A stretch of 64,000 bases of DNA, taken from contig NZ_CP172312.1 of assembly GCF_047946665.1 (NCBI RefSeq), positions 2,418,001-2,482,000 on the forward strand. The letters run 5' to 3'. This DNA comes from Allohahella sp002354735 (GTDB lineage Bacteria > Pseudomonadota > Gammaproteobacteria > Pseudomonadales > Oleiphilaceae). A program made the position numbers and the translations under genes. The notes beneath the pieces were generated by a model, which saw only the letters and a program-made list of their open reading frames with translations, was not told the origin of the DNA and made no database searches. Positions 27,192 through 36,255 of this stretch are shown in pieces; within the stretch, counting starts at the first letter, position 1; each line of letters begins with the position of its first letter.

Positions 27192-27809
27192 ATGCGCCCT
27201 CATACACCACTTCTGCCGACACAGAGCAGACGTCGATTTCTCAAACATTCAGCACTGGCATTGGCAGCACCTGCATCAGCCAGTCTTCTCTCAGCTTGCT
27301 CCGGGCCATCGGTCCGCGGCGACGACATCGCCTCTTCAGATACCGATAAGTCAGGGCCTTTTTTACGTGGCATTTACCTCGATGAGGATAGTAGCAAATT
27401 CTTTCGCGCTGCTTCGACCGCGGTACTGCCGGAGCTCGGACAGCCAGACCCTCAGGCCATCGAACACCAACTCACGCAGATCGATGCTGCATTTGTTGCC
27501 TTTGGTCCGGTGACACAGAACGAGTTCGCTGCACTGCTTTCACTCTTGACCTGGGCACCAACCAGGGGCGCTGTAGCCGGCGTATGGCGCGACTGGAATA
27601 CCGCCTCGCCTTCAGACGTCGAAAACTTCCTCTCCGACTGGAGAAACAGCGGGTCGACTTTGTTGAATGCTGGCTATAACGGCATCGTCAAGATCATCAG
27701 CACAAGCTATTACGGTCAACCAGAGAACTTTGCCAAGAGCGGGTACCCAGGTCCCCCTGCCTTCGCCATCAGCAGTTTGCCTCAGTTCAAACAGGAGTCA
27801 GCCGCATGA
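27192..27809 (+). CDS. Tat-exported small subunit, gluconate 2-dehydrogenase subunit 3 type
   Basis: The 205-residue product (from ATG 27192, with an AGGTGAG site just upstream) carries a twin-arginine leader SRRRFLKHSALALAAPASAS, indicating folded export to the periplasm through Tat. The rest resembles the subunit 3 family (Gluconate_2-dh3) that pairs with periplasmic GMC-type dehydrogenases. Its last codons overlap the GMC start by 4 bp (ATGA), so the two are coupled. The frame is open to 27087 but the extension is unsupported. The small subunit probably carries the signal for both proteins, since the GMC protein lacks an obvious one. Confidence 0.82.
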   Translation: MRPHTPLLPTQSRRRFLKHSALALAAPASASLLSACSGPSVRGDDIASSDTDKSGPFLRGIYLDEDSSKFFRAASTAVLPELGQPDPQAIEHQLTQIDAAFVAFGPVTQNEFAALLSLLTWAPTRGAVAGVWRDWNTASPSDVENFLSDWRNSGSTLLNAGYNGIVKIISTSYYGQPENFAKSGYPGPPAFAISSLPQFKQESAA

Positions 27810-29443
27810 GTGTGCAGGATGTCATCACACTCGGCCTCGAACGCGGCTGGCAGGTATTCTCTGCTCGCCCCGACTCCGAAATCGACAATGCCAATCGTGA
27901 CTTCATCAAACCGGTTTCGGCAATGACAGAACTCGAGTTCGACGTCATTGTCATCGGCACCGGCGCGGGCGGTGGCACGGCTGCCGAAACCTTCGCGCAA
28001 CAGGGCCTGAGCGTGCTGATGCTCGAGGAAGGCCGTCTGCATAGCCTGAAAGATTTCAAGATGGAGGAGCTGTGGTCCTACGGCAACCTGTACCAGGAAG
28101 CCTTGGCGCGGACGACTGAAGACGCTGGTATTTCCATCATGCAGGGACGCAGTGTCGGCGGCTCCACGACGGTGAACTGGACTTCGAGCTTCAGGACGCC
28201 CGAGCAGACGCTTCGCCACTGGGCGAATGCCCACCTGGTTGCGCAGAGCAGCCCAGGCGAGATGCGCAGCTGGTTCGAAAATCGCGAGCAGCGCCTGAAT
28301 ATTTCCCCCTGGGCAGGCCTGCCAAACGAGAACAACGCCGTTCTGCAACGTGGCTGCCAGGCACTCGGGTGGTCTACCAGCCTCATTCCACGCAACGTTC
28401 TCGGCTGCTGGAACCTTGGTTATTGTGGTTTTGGCTGCCCCACCAACGCCAAACAATCCATGTTGACCACCACGATTCCAGCGGCGCTCGACAAGGGCGC
28501 TACGCTCATGACCAGCGTGCGTGCCGAGAGACTGGTCCAGGTTGGCGATACCATTCATGGGCTGGTGTGCCACCCTGTCGCGGTGAATCACGTCGTGGAA
28601 CAGGATAGGGAAATTCTGCTCAAGGCCCGCCATTACGTGCTGGCCGCAGGCGCAATTGGCAGTCCGGCAGTGCTGCTGCGCTCTGGCGTCAGCGACCCCT
28701 ACGAGCGTGCAGGCAAGCGAACCTTCCTGCACCCCGTCGTTGCGACGATAGCCGACATGGGCAAGCCGGTAGATCCGTATTATGGCGCACCGCAGTCGGT
28801 CTATTCAGATGAGTTTCTCTGGCGTGACGGGGTTACCGGAAAGATGGGGTACAAGCTGGAAGTGCCGCCCCTGCATCCTTCCCTGTCGGCTGGCGTCATA
28901 GGCTTGCATGGTCAGGAATTGATGGATCGCATGCGCATGCTGCCGCAGATGAATTCGGTGCTGGCCCTCTTGCGCGACGGTTTCAATGACGAAAGTCAGG
29001 GCGGCGAAGTCTTTCTACGAGATGGCGGCCACCCTGGACTGCGTTATGGACTCAACGACTATCTGTGGGAGGGCGCGAAGGATGCCTATCTCAAAATGGC
29101 GGAGGTGCAGTTTGCGGGCGGTGCGCGGACGGTTCGTCTGGTGCATCTCGACTCAAACGACTACAGCAGTTGGTCGGAAGCGCGGGCAGCCATCAAAGCG
29201 ATGCCCATGGCAGCGCAACGGACCAAGCTGTTCAGTGCCCATGTGATGGGCGGGTGCGCGATGGGCGAAAATGCCCGTGAAGCGGTGGTGGACACCTACG
29301 GACAACACCACCAGATCAACAATCTTAGCGTGATGGACGGCTCGGTCTTCCCAACCAGTATCGGGGCGAACCCTCAACTATCGATCTATGGCCTGGTGTA
29401 CCGCAATGCTCGCAGGCTGGCCGAGCGTCTGACCACGGCCTGA
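27806..29443 (+). CDS. GMC-family FAD-dependent oxidoreductase
   Basis: A 545-residue flavoprotein of the glucose-methanol-choline oxidoreductase family. Visible are the Rossmann motif IVIGTGAGGGTAAETF at about residues 47-62, GRSVGGSTTVNWTSSFR, the active-site His region SAHVMGGCAMGEN, and the C-terminal DGSVFPTSIGANPQLSIYGLV with the catalytic Asn. The first 39 residues precede the flavin domain and are not typical of the family. Together with the Tat-exported small subunit it forms a two-gene operon, probably a periplasmic alcohol or sugar/sterol dehydrogenase. No cytochrome c subunit gene follows; the electron acceptor and substrate are unknown. Confidence 0.88.
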   Translation: MSVQDVITLGLERGWQVFSARPDSEIDNANRDFIKPVSAMTELEFDVIVIGTGAGGGTAAETFAQQGLSVLMLEEGRLHSLKDFKMEELWSYGNLYQEALARTTEDAGISIMQGRSVGGSTTVNWTSSFRTPEQTLRHWANAHLVAQSSPGEMRSWFENREQRLNISPWAGLPNENNAVLQRGCQALGWSTSLIPRNVLGCWNLGYCGFGCPTNAKQSMLTTTIPAALDKGATLMTSVRAERLVQVGDTIHGLVCHPVAVNHVVEQDREILLKARHYVLAAGAIGSPAVLLRSGVSDPYERAGKRTFLHPVVATIADMGKPVDPYYGAPQSVYSDEFLWRDGVTGKMGYKLEVPPLHPSLSAGVIGLHGQELMDRMRMLPQMNSVLALLRDGFNDESQGGEVFLRDGGHPGLRYGLNDYLWEGAKDAYLKMAEVQFAGGARTVRLVHLDSNDYSSWSEARAAIKAMPMAAQRTKLFSAHVMGGCAMGENAREAVVDTYGQHHQINNLSVMDGSVFPTSIGANPQLSIYGLVYRNARRLAERLTTA

Positions 29444-29470
29444 ACTCACGCGACAGCGAGCCCCATGTGG

Positions 29471-30745
29471 CTAGCTGTCGTCGAAGCTGCCAAGCCGATA
29501 GAAATCGAGCAGCTGCCCTTCGCTAACGGATTCATGCTCCGGCACGACCGCCAGCCCCTCGGCCCAGCAGGCCGACATCAGCATGCCTGAGCTCTGGTTC
29601 TGGAACGGCACAATACGTCCATCTTCAATCCTGGCCCGGAGGAAGTCGCGGCGGATAGATGGCTTGTCACGAGCAAAACCTGCCGGCATGCGCTCTGGTC
29701 TCGGCCGCAGCATCTGCAACCTCTTTTCGGTGGATGCTTCGTTGACGCCTCTACCCTGCAGCCACGAAATGAGCGGTCTGGCAAAGACAAGGCTGCTGAC
29801 AAACGCTGCCCCGGGGTTGCCCGGAATACCAAGAAACGGAATTTTCCGATGTTTGCCCAGTGTACCGAAGGCCAGCGGCTTGCCCGGTTTCATGCGAATC
29901 TTCCAGAAACCCAGCTCACCGATCTGTTCGACGGCGGTCTTGATATGGTCTTCTTCTCCGACCGACATACCACCGGTGCTGATCACCAGATCCGCTTCAC
30001 GACTGGCGCGTTCAAGACAGTTGATGCTGGCTTCAGGCGTGTCGGCGATGATGCCGTAGTCGATCACGTTGCAGCCGACTGATTGCAGCCAGCTGGTGAG
30101 CAAATAGCGATTGCTGTTATAGATTTGTCCTAGCTGCAGCGGCCAGCCCGGCTCGACCAGCTCATCGCCCGTCGACAGTAAGCCCACATTCAGGCGCTCG
30201 AACACCGTCACGCAGTGCTCACCAATCGATGCCAGTAGCCCCAGATGTCTAGGCTGCAGTAGCTGGCCAGCGTCGAGCACGACGTCTCCACTCGCGATAT
30301 CCTGCGCCCTGGGCCTTACATTGCTACCAGACCGGAGTGAGGCCGGATTGACCCGCGTGAGCCTGAGTACAGCGTCTTCGACATCCACATCCTCCTGCAT
30401 GGCTACACAATCTGCACCTGGCGGCAGCGGCGCACCAGTAAACAGTCTCATTGCCTCTCCGGCCTGCAACGCTGTTGCTGGCGCTGCATCCCCGGCTGCG
30501 ATCCGCCCTGTCACCGTCAGCGATGACAGACTACTATCTGCTGAGCGAAGAGCATAACCATCCACGGCACTGTTAGCGAAGGGTGGTACATCGATGCTGG
30601 CGTGCACCGGCACTGCCAGCACGCGGCCTCTGCCTTCGAGCAAGGGCACCGTGTGCTGGGCAGGATTCGTGCATTGCGCAGCGACTAAAGTGATCATGGC
30701 CCGAAGGGCGTCATCTACCGAGGTTAGCTCATCCTGAATCTGCAA
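29471..30745 (-). CDS. moeA: Molybdopterin molybdenumtransferase MoeA
   Basis: MoeA inserts molybdate into adenylated molybdopterin, the last step of molybdenum cofactor synthesis. The 424-residue protein has family motifs NSAVDGYALR near 56, LLSTGDELVE, STGGMSVGEEDH, MKPGKPLAFG and GIPGNPGAAFVS, in the expected order. Length is typical (about 400). It lies 50 bp downstream of the araC-type gene on the same strand and converges with the GMC gene 27 bp away. No other moa or moe gene is next to it. Confidence 0.93.
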   Translation of the reverse strand: MQIQDELTSVDDALRAMITLVAAQCTNPAQHTVPLLEGRGRVLAVPVHASIDVPPFANSAVDGYALRSADSSLSSLTVTGRIAAGDAAPATALQAGEAMRLFTGAPLPPGADCVAMQEDVDVEDAVLRLTRVNPASLRSGSNVRPRAQDIASGDVVLDAGQLLQPRHLGLLASIGEHCVTVFERLNVGLLSTGDELVEPGWPLQLGQIYNSNRYLLTSWLQSVGCNVIDYGIIADTPEASINCLERASREADLVISTGGMSVGEEDHIKTAVEQIGELGFWKIRMKPGKPLAFGTLGKHRKIPFLGIPGNPGAAFVSSLVFARPLISWLQGRGVNEASTEKRLQMLRPRPERMPAGFARDKPSIRRDFLRARIEDGRIVPFQNQSSGMLMSACWAEGLAVVPEHESVSEGQLLDFYRLGSFDDS

Positions 30746-30795
30746 GTTGAATCCTGTTTTTGGCTTCTGTAACTGAGTGAAATGCGATGTTCAGC

Positions 30796-31791
30796 CTAAG
30801 CGTTGCGGTAAGCAAGCGGTGATTCGCCGGTAAGGGTCTTGAAGCGTCTTGAAAAAGCCGCTGCTTCGCCGTAACCCAATAGATCCGCAATCGCGGCCAC
30901 TGGTAGCGAAGTTTCCCGCAAGTAACGTCGCGCCAGCTCGAGTCTGGCGCTGTCCAATAAAGAACGGAAGCTTAGCTTCTTCTGGGCCAGACGCCGTTGC
31001 AGCGTTCTCACCGGCACGTGCATGAGCTCTGCGAACTGCTGAATCGAGACATCGCCGAGCGGGATGCACTGTCGCAGTGCAATTTCCAGACGCCCAACCA
31101 GGTCTGGTGCCCGCTGCAGGGCCTGCTGCCTCAACAGCGACTCCCGGAATGACATGAGCAGTGAAGCATCCGGGCTCACACGCCGGCTCAGCAGCTGCGT
31201 GGGAAACACAACCGCATTGTTATCCTGGTTGAACAAGACCGGACAGCCAAACCCGCTACGATACCGCCCGGCATCCTCCGGCCGGACCTGATGACTCAGA
31301 TACACCGTGAGCCCCGTTAGCGCCCCGCCTACGAGACGGCTAACGATCGCCAGGCCTAGAGCGAGCGTGAGGTCGATGACCTGCGCTGCACGCCCTTCAT
31401 GACTGACCAGGGGTGTGAACACCACGACGACCTGCTGACCGCTGATGCTGTAATCGATCTGCCCCGACTGACTGTGAACGTACAGGAAGCGGCGCAGCAA
31501 CTGCAGGGCTTCACCAAGTGTGCTGCAGGCGCAAAGCAGGTTACCGACGATGCCCAGGATGGCAATGCTTTGCCTGGCAGATAATTCCAGACCGAAAGTC
31601 GGTCGCCCCGTCTCCGCTGCGGTAATTTCCAGCAGCATGCAAAACCGGTCTGCCGGAACCAGCAAATCATCATTCTGCAGCACAGTTTCAGGCAGGCCGC
31701 AGCGCGCCAGAAGAGCGGCCGTATTTGCACCTGCCTCACTGGCAAGCGCTGCATAACCATGAAGACTTGCTGAGCGAACAAAGAAATTCAT
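30796..31791 (-). CDS. AraC-family transcriptional regulator
   Basis: A 331-residue regulator with an N-terminal ligand/dimer domain of the AraC_binding type (arabinose_bd-like; AALASEAGANTAALLARCGLPE) and a C-terminal double helix-turn-helix. The second helix-turn-helix signature is visible as IADLLGYGEAAAFSRRFKTLTGESPLAYR at about residues 298-326. Divergently oriented 113 bp from the amidohydrolase gene at 31905, it is the natural candidate regulator of that gene. The inducer is unknown. The start is ATG 31791. Confidence 0.9.
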   Translation of the reverse strand: MNFFVRSASLHGYAALASEAGANTAALLARCGLPETVLQNDDLLVPADRFCMLLEITAAETGRPTFGLELSARQSIAILGIVGNLLCACSTLGEALQLLRRFLYVHSQSGQIDYSISGQQVVVVFTPLVSHEGRAAQVIDLTLALGLAIVSRLVGGALTGLTVYLSHQVRPEDAGRYRSGFGCPVLFNQDNNAVVFPTQLLSRRVSPDASLLMSFRESLLRQQALQRAPDLVGRLEIALRQCIPLGDVSIQQFAELMHVPVRTLQRRLAQKKLSFRSLLDSARLELARRYLRETSLPVAAIADLLGYGEAAAFSRRFKTLTGESPLAYRNA

Positions 31792-31904
31792 TGGCGTAAT
31801 TTATCAATAACTGTCGCAAATTGTCATGCGCCACTCGCAGAATCTTTTAAGCTCGAACTTGGTCTGAAGCTAAAAACTTCGCACACACAACAAGGTAGCT
31901 CAGC

Positions 31905-33758
31905 ATGACAAAACAAGAACAGCTGCACCAACCCGAGCATTACGACCTGATCATCACTCATGGCCTGGTATTTTCCGGTGATGACGAACCGCCACAGAAG
32001 GCTTGCGTTCATATCCGCGACGGGCGGGTCAGTAAGATAAGCCCAATACAGCATGGCACTGCGAATCACGTCATCGATGCGACCGGCTCCTGGGTCACCC
32101 CTGGGTTTATCGATTCCCACACCCACTATGACGCCGAAGCACTGATTTCGCCTGGCCTGACGGAGTCCGTGCGCCATGGCATCACCACCGTCTTCATCGG
32201 TAGCTGCTCGATAAGCATGATTCTGAATGACCCAGAAGATACCGCAGACATGTTTACACGGGTTGAAGCAGTGCCCCGCGAGGCAGTCCTGCCCGTGCTG
32301 CAGAAACAGAAGTCATGGCGCAGCGTGGAGGCCTATACCCGCTTCTACGATCAGCACCCGACAGGGCCGAATATCGCCAGTTATCTCGGTCATTCGGATC
32401 TGCGAGCTGCCGTCATGGGCCTGGGTCGCGCCACCACACAAGACGAGGTCCCTACAGACGCCGAGCTCAACCAGATGAGCGATCTGCTGGAGTCTGCGCT
32501 GGACCACGGTTTGCTGGGACTTTCAACCATGACCACCAAGTGGGACAAGATCGACGGTGACCGCTACCGTAGTGCCTCCCTACCCTCAACCTATGCGCAT
32601 TGGAAGGAGTTTCGTGCGCTCAACCGCGTGTTACGCGAACGTGGCCGGGTACATCAAGGCGCGCCGAACATTGTGACCAAATGGAACACCGTGCTGTTCA
32701 TGTTCGAGAGCATGGGCCTGATGAGAAAGCGCCTGAAAACGACGCTCATCACCCTGATGGATAGCAAAGCCAATCCTGGTCTGGTAAGCCTGATCAGCAG
32801 CACGACGCGCCAGCTCAACCGTTTTTTCAATGCAGATTTCAGATGGCAGGCCCTGCCGAACACCTTCGAAGTGTATGCCGATGGCATGGATCTGGTGGTC
32901 TTCGAGGAGTTTGGCAGCGGAGAAGCGGCCTTGCATCTGAAAACGGAAATCGAGCGCAACGAGCTGCTTGCTGACCTCAACTACAGACGCCAGTTCCGCA
33001 AGGATTACGAAAAGAAATGGGGCGGGCGTGTCTGGCATCGCGACTTCGGGGATGCGCTGATTTCGGCCTGCCCCGACGAGACCCTCGTCGGCCGCAGCTT
33101 TGGCTCAATTGCGCTGCAGCGAGACCTGCACCCGGCCGACCTCTTTCTTGACCTGGTCATTCTTTACGGCTCGAAGCTACGCTGGCATACCGTCATCGCA
33201 AATCACCGACCGCACGTTGTTGAGCAGATTGTGCAGTCCCCCGACGTCATCATCAGCTTTTCAGATGCCGGCGCTCACCTTCGCAATATGGCCTTCTACA
33301 ATTTCGGCCTCCGCCTGCTGCAGATCGCTGCTGTCCAGAAACCAAGGAAGCTCAGTGTACATCGCGCAGTCCACCGGCTCACGGGCGAACTCGCCGACTG
33401 GTTCAACCTCGATGTCGGGCATCTCCGCGAAGGTGCGCGAGCCGACATCGCCATCGTCGATCCCCAAAAGCTGCATCAGCCCCTCGACGGTTATGCAGAA
33501 GCACAGTTCGATGGCATCGATTCGCTGCAACGCATGGTCAACCGACCGGACGATTGCGTGACTCATACCATTATCAACGGCAATATCGCCTATGAGGCCG
33601 GTCGCTTCGCTGGTGACTTCGGCAAGGCGCGAAACTATGGCTGCTTCCTTCGCGCTGGTGAAGTGGCGCCTGCGGGCTACTCCGCTACGGTCCCGACAAA
33701 CGATGAGAATAACCTGGCAGTGCCTCGCGTCAGAGCCACCGAGAAGGCAGCCTTATGA
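31905..33758 (+). CDS. Amidohydrolase, D-aminoacylase / N-acyl-D-amino-acid deacylase-like
   Basis: A 617-residue metal-dependent hydrolase of the amidohydrolase superfamily. The N-terminal beta domain is followed by GFIDSHTHYDAE (the HxH metal motif, about 66-77), then TTVFIGSCSIS with a Cys typical of D-aminoacylases, HQGAPN near 248, and ISFSDAGAHLRNM near 450 with the catalytic Asp. This pattern is known in N-acyl-D-amino-acid deacylases that remove acyl groups from D-amino acids, but related uncharacterised members hydrolyse other amides. It is divergent from the araC-type gene and followed by about 197 bp before the YheT gene. Confidence 0.85.
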   Translation: MTKQEQLHQPEHYDLIITHGLVFSGDDEPPQKACVHIRDGRVSKISPIQHGTANHVIDATGSWVTPGFIDSHTHYDAEALISPGLTESVRHGITTVFIGSCSISMILNDPEDTADMFTRVEAVPREAVLPVLQKQKSWRSVEAYTRFYDQHPTGPNIASYLGHSDLRAAVMGLGRATTQDEVPTDAELNQMSDLLESALDHGLLGLSTMTTKWDKIDGDRYRSASLPSTYAHWKEFRALNRVLRERGRVHQGAPNIVTKWNTVLFMFESMGLMRKRLKTTLITLMDSKANPGLVSLISSTTRQLNRFFNADFRWQALPNTFEVYADGMDLVVFEEFGSGEAALHLKTEIERNELLADLNYRRQFRKDYEKKWGGRVWHRDFGDALISACPDETLVGRSFGSIALQRDLHPADLFLDLVILYGSKLRWHTVIANHRPHVVEQIVQSPDVIISFSDAGAHLRNMAFYNFGLRLLQIAAVQKPRKLSVHRAVHRLTGELADWFNLDVGHLREGARADIAIVDPQKLHQPLDGYAEAQFDGIDSLQRMVNRPDDCVTHTIINGNIAYEAGRFAGDFGKARNYGCFLRAGEVAPAGYSATVPTNDENNLAVPRVRATEKAAL

Positions 33759-33900
33759 GCGCCACCAGATCAGCTCATGCTGGAAACCCCTATCGACGAC
33801 AGGTACCAGCCCCGGATATAGATATAGTTGAAAGCTGTGAGTATCGACTTGCTGCAGAATGAATTGAAGCGGAGTTCGAGCATCGATCACGCAGCCGACA

Positions 33901-33944
33901 GAAATATTGCCGAAATATCGCCAAAGTATCGCCAAATTATCGAG
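33901..33944 (+). repeat. Four 11-bp tandem repeats before the YheT-like gene
   Basis: The plus strand reads GAAATATTGCC, GAAATATCGCC, AAAGTATCGCC and AAATTATCGAG: four head-to-tail 11-bp units with the core AAATATCGCC varying at a few positions. The last unit ends 12 bp before the GTG start of the hydrolase, and its tail runs into the GAGAGGGA ribosome site. At close to one helical turn the units would be on the same face of the DNA, like iterons. What binds them is unknown. Confidence 0.8.
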
Positions 33945-33955
33945 AGGGACCTTGC

Positions 33956-35074
33956 GTGAACTCACAGCGCTTTCAACCGCACTCGCTTCTCACAAGTGCC
34001 CATCTGCAGACTATCTGGAGCCAGCTCACACGGAGCAAGCCGCAGGTGTGGCGGGATAGAGAGCGTATTCATACGCCCGACGGTGATTTCCTCGATATCG
34101 ACTGGCATGTTCCGCAAGTGATGAGAAAGTCCGAGCTCCGGCCGATCACCGCCGTCCTCTTTCACGGCCTGACCGGCTCCAGCGATAGCCTTTATGTACT
34201 GGGTTTGCAAAAGGCGCTGGGGCGCGTCGGCATTTCAAGTGTTGCCATGAACTTCCGTGGCTGCTCAGGCACCCCTAACTGGCTGCCGCGAGGGTATCAC
34301 TCTGGCGACACTGGCGATGTCGAATTGGTGATACAACATGTGAGGCGGCGCTATCCGGACCATTTTATTGCTGCAGTTGGTTACTCAATGGGTGGAAACG
34401 CCCTATGCAAATGGTTTGGTGAGCAGAAGGATAATGCTTGCGCTGATGCCGGCGTCATTGTGTCTGCACCTTTCGATCTCGTGGCCTGCGCCAATCATAT
34501 GGATGAAGGCATCAGCCGAATATATCGTAACCAGCTCCTAGGAGAGTGCCTGGAATATATTGCCGCGAAAAAGCGCATGTTCCATTTCCTCAGCCAGCGC
34601 AATGGCCATCAGGAGCCCTGGCGTTCACGCTACGAGCAGTTGGAGGCGCTGGGCGATGAGGCAACGATTGCAGGCATCAAGAGCTTCTGGGATTTTGACC
34701 GCATCGTCACAGCACCCCTGCACGGATTCAGTTCAGCCCAGGATTATTACGAGAAGAGCTCGGCGAAGTACTTTCTTCCAAAAGTTACCCGGCCATTGTG
34801 GGTCATCCACTCTCGAGACGATCCCTTCATGCCCGAGTCATCCGCCCCGAGCGCCGAGGGCTGTCCTGCAAATGTGAGACTCGACGTCAGCACCGGTGGC
34901 GGACACCTCGGCTTTATTTCAGAGCAATTGACCGCAGGCCTGCAGGGACACATTCCCGCGCTACGCAGATCTTCATTCTGGCTTGAGGAAGTGATTCCGC
35001 AATGGATTGAGCAACAGGCGACAGAGCAGCCACATTCGAGTGAAACATCGCCGGGCGCTGCAGCAGCACCATAA
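33956..35074 (+). CDS. YheT-type alpha/beta hydrolase
   Basis: A 372-residue hydrolase of the YheT/EMB8 subfamily, conserved in gammaproteobacteria but with unknown natural substrate. It carries LFHGLTGSSDSLYV, NFRGCSGTPN, the nucleophile elbow GYSMGGN with Ser144, the acid in HSRDDPFMP and the His in GGGHLGFI. Length is close to the usual 320-340 with a longer C-terminal tail. The start is GTG 33956, preceded by a GAGAGGGA site. It may be regulated through the 11-bp repeats just upstream. Confidence 0.88.
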   Translation: MNSQRFQPHSLLTSAHLQTIWSQLTRSKPQVWRDRERIHTPDGDFLDIDWHVPQVMRKSELRPITAVLFHGLTGSSDSLYVLGLQKALGRVGISSVAMNFRGCSGTPNWLPRGYHSGDTGDVELVIQHVRRRYPDHFIAAVGYSMGGNALCKWFGEQKDNACADAGVIVSAPFDLVACANHMDEGISRIYRNQLLGECLEYIAAKKRMFHFLSQRNGHQEPWRSRYEQLEALGDEATIAGIKSFWDFDRIVTAPLHGFSSAQDYYEKSSAKYFLPKVTRPLWVIHSRDDPFMPESSAPSAEGCPANVRLDVSTGGGHLGFISEQLTAGLQGHIPALRRSSFWLEEVIPQWIEQQATEQPHSSETSPGAAAAP

Positions 35075-35149
35075 AGCAGTAGACTGGTCCGAGATGGACA
35101 GCAGACAGATTCGTCTGGGAATTTCGAATATGAGAGGAAGGCAATAAGG

Positions 35150-35240
35150 TGGCGGAGGGACAGGGATTCGAACCCTGGATAGGCTATAAACCTATGCCGG
35201 TTTTCAAGACCGGTGCATTCAACCGCTCTGCCATCCCTCC
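35150..35240 (-). tRNA. tRNA-Ser (anticodon UGA)
   Basis: The minus strand folds as a long-variable-arm tRNA. It begins GGAGGGATGG and ends TCCCTCCG followed by an encoded CCA. The anticodon stem-loop CCGGTCTTGAAAACCGG gives anticodon UGA, which reads UCA serine codons. The variable arm (CATAGGTTTATAGCCTAT region) is long, as in class II serine tRNAs, and the TPsiC arm contains GGTTCGAATCC. The acceptor stem pairs GGAGGGA with TCCCTCC. Confidence 0.97.
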
Positions 35241-35281
35241 GTCGGGACTTCACCAGTATGAGCGGGGTGAAGAAGCGCGTA

Positions 35282-35309
35282 ATAATACGTTATCTTCAGA
35301 CGGTGTCAA
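35282..35309 (-). promoter_or_regulatory. Sigma70 promoter of tRNA-Ser
   Basis: On the minus strand TTGACA (35304-35309) is followed after 16 bp by TATTAT (35282-35287). The expected start site is near 35275, about 35 bp before the tRNA 5' end. The region just after the -10 box is GC-rich (TACGCGC), resembling the discriminator of stringently controlled stable-RNA promoters. Confidence 0.75.
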
Positions 35310-35410
35310 CCTGATTGCGCCAGTTCTTATCACAGGCAAAGCCTGGCAATCGCGCAAGCAGTCGTAATCGTCAAATTACACCTATTTAAGCCCTATCGTG
35401 AACGCTGGCA

Positions 35411-35438
35411 TTGAAATTGCCCGCGGGGTCTATATTAT
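35411..35438 (+). promoter_or_regulatory. Sigma70-like promoter of the Bax-inhibitor-1 family gene
   Basis: TTGAAA (35411-35416) is followed after 16 bp by TATTAT (35433-35438), about 77 bp upstream of the start codon at 35515. This is within the gap between the tRNA gene and the coding sequence. Confidence 0.5.
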
Positions 35439-35514
35439 AAAGGAAGTTCAAGTTGAACCATTGTCGGCGCTGGGCGCCGGTAATGCAGCATTAAACATGT
35501 CTTTGGAGGACTGT

Positions 35515-36210
35515 ATGCAGGACAGACGTTATCAACAGGGTTACAACCTGGCGGCCGCCGGCGCAGGCACATCGCCTGTCGTCGATAGCGACACCGCCAA
35601 TACGGTTCTCAAGAACACGTACTGGCTTCTGGGCATGACCCTGGCCTTTTCGGCGTTCACAGCGTTTCTTTCAAGCGGTATGGCTTTCAACCCGATCGTT
35701 CACTTCGGTGCATTGATTGGCGCGCTGGTCATCAGCTTCGTGATAAACAAGGTTGCCAATAGTGTTTGGGGCCTGGTGCTCGCTTTTGCGTTCACTGGTC
35801 TGCTCGGTCTTACGATCGGCCCGATTGTCGGCAATATCATTGCCGCAGGTCAGGGTCAGGTTGTCACGACCGCACTCGGTCTGACTGCCTTCGCATTCTT
35901 CGGCCTCAGCGGCACCGCGCTGGTCACCAAGAAGGACTTCAGCTTCCTGAGCAGCTTCGTGACCATCGGCTTCTTCGTGATTCTGGGCGCGTTCATCCTG
36001 AACCTGTTCCTGCAGATTCCGGCTGTAGCCCTTGCGATCTCTGTTGCCATCATCCTGATGTCATCAGCTGCGATCCTGTGGCAGACAAGCGCGATCGTAC
36101 GTGGTGGTGAGACGAACTACATCCTGGCCGCGGTCAGCCTGTATGCTTCGATCTACAACATCTTCATGAGCCTGCTGCATATCCTGCTGGCTTTTGGCGG
36201 CGACGACTGA
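35515..36210 (+). CDS. Bax inhibitor-1 family membrane protein (YccA/YbhL-like)
   Basis: A 231-residue inner-membrane protein of the Bax inhibitor-1 family (E. coli YccA modulates FtsH proteolysis; other members conduct calcium). About seven hydrophobic segments are seen, including YWLLGMTLAFSAFTAFL, ALIGALVISFVINKV, GLTAFAFFGLSGTALV and SFVTIGFFVILGAFIL. ATG 35515 is chosen because GGAGG lies 9 bp upstream and the start matches the family; the frame extends to 35398 without support. A strong terminator follows the gene. In pseudomonads such a gene precedes tusDCBE, as here. Confidence 0.93.
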   Translation: MQDRRYQQGYNLAAAGAGTSPVVDSDTANTVLKNTYWLLGMTLAFSAFTAFLSSGMAFNPIVHFGALIGALVISFVINKVANSVWGLVLAFAFTGLLGLTIGPIVGNIIAAGQGQVVTTALGLTAFAFFGLSGTALVTKKDFSFLSSFVTIGFFVILGAFILNLFLQIPAVALAISVAIILMSSAAILWQTSAIVRGGETNYILAAVSLYASIYNIFMSLLHILLAFGGDD

Positions 36211-36227
36211 TCGGTAGTAGTTCAAGC

Positions 36228-36255
36228 AAAGCCCGGCAATGCCGGGCTTTTTTTA
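36228..36255 (+). terminator. Rho-independent terminator after the Bax inhibitor-1 gene
   Basis: AAAGCCCGGC, loop AAT, GCCGGGCTTT followed by a run of T residues gives a classic stem-loop with a U tract. It ends transcription of the Bax-inhibitor-1 gene 18-45 bp after its stop codon and isolates it from the tus operon. On the minus strand the A-tract side offers no comparable T run. Confidence 0.9.

Noticed and set aside
27782..28732. 316-codon minus-strand frame opposite the GMC gene
   Set aside because: Antisense shadow of a well-supported oxidoreductase.
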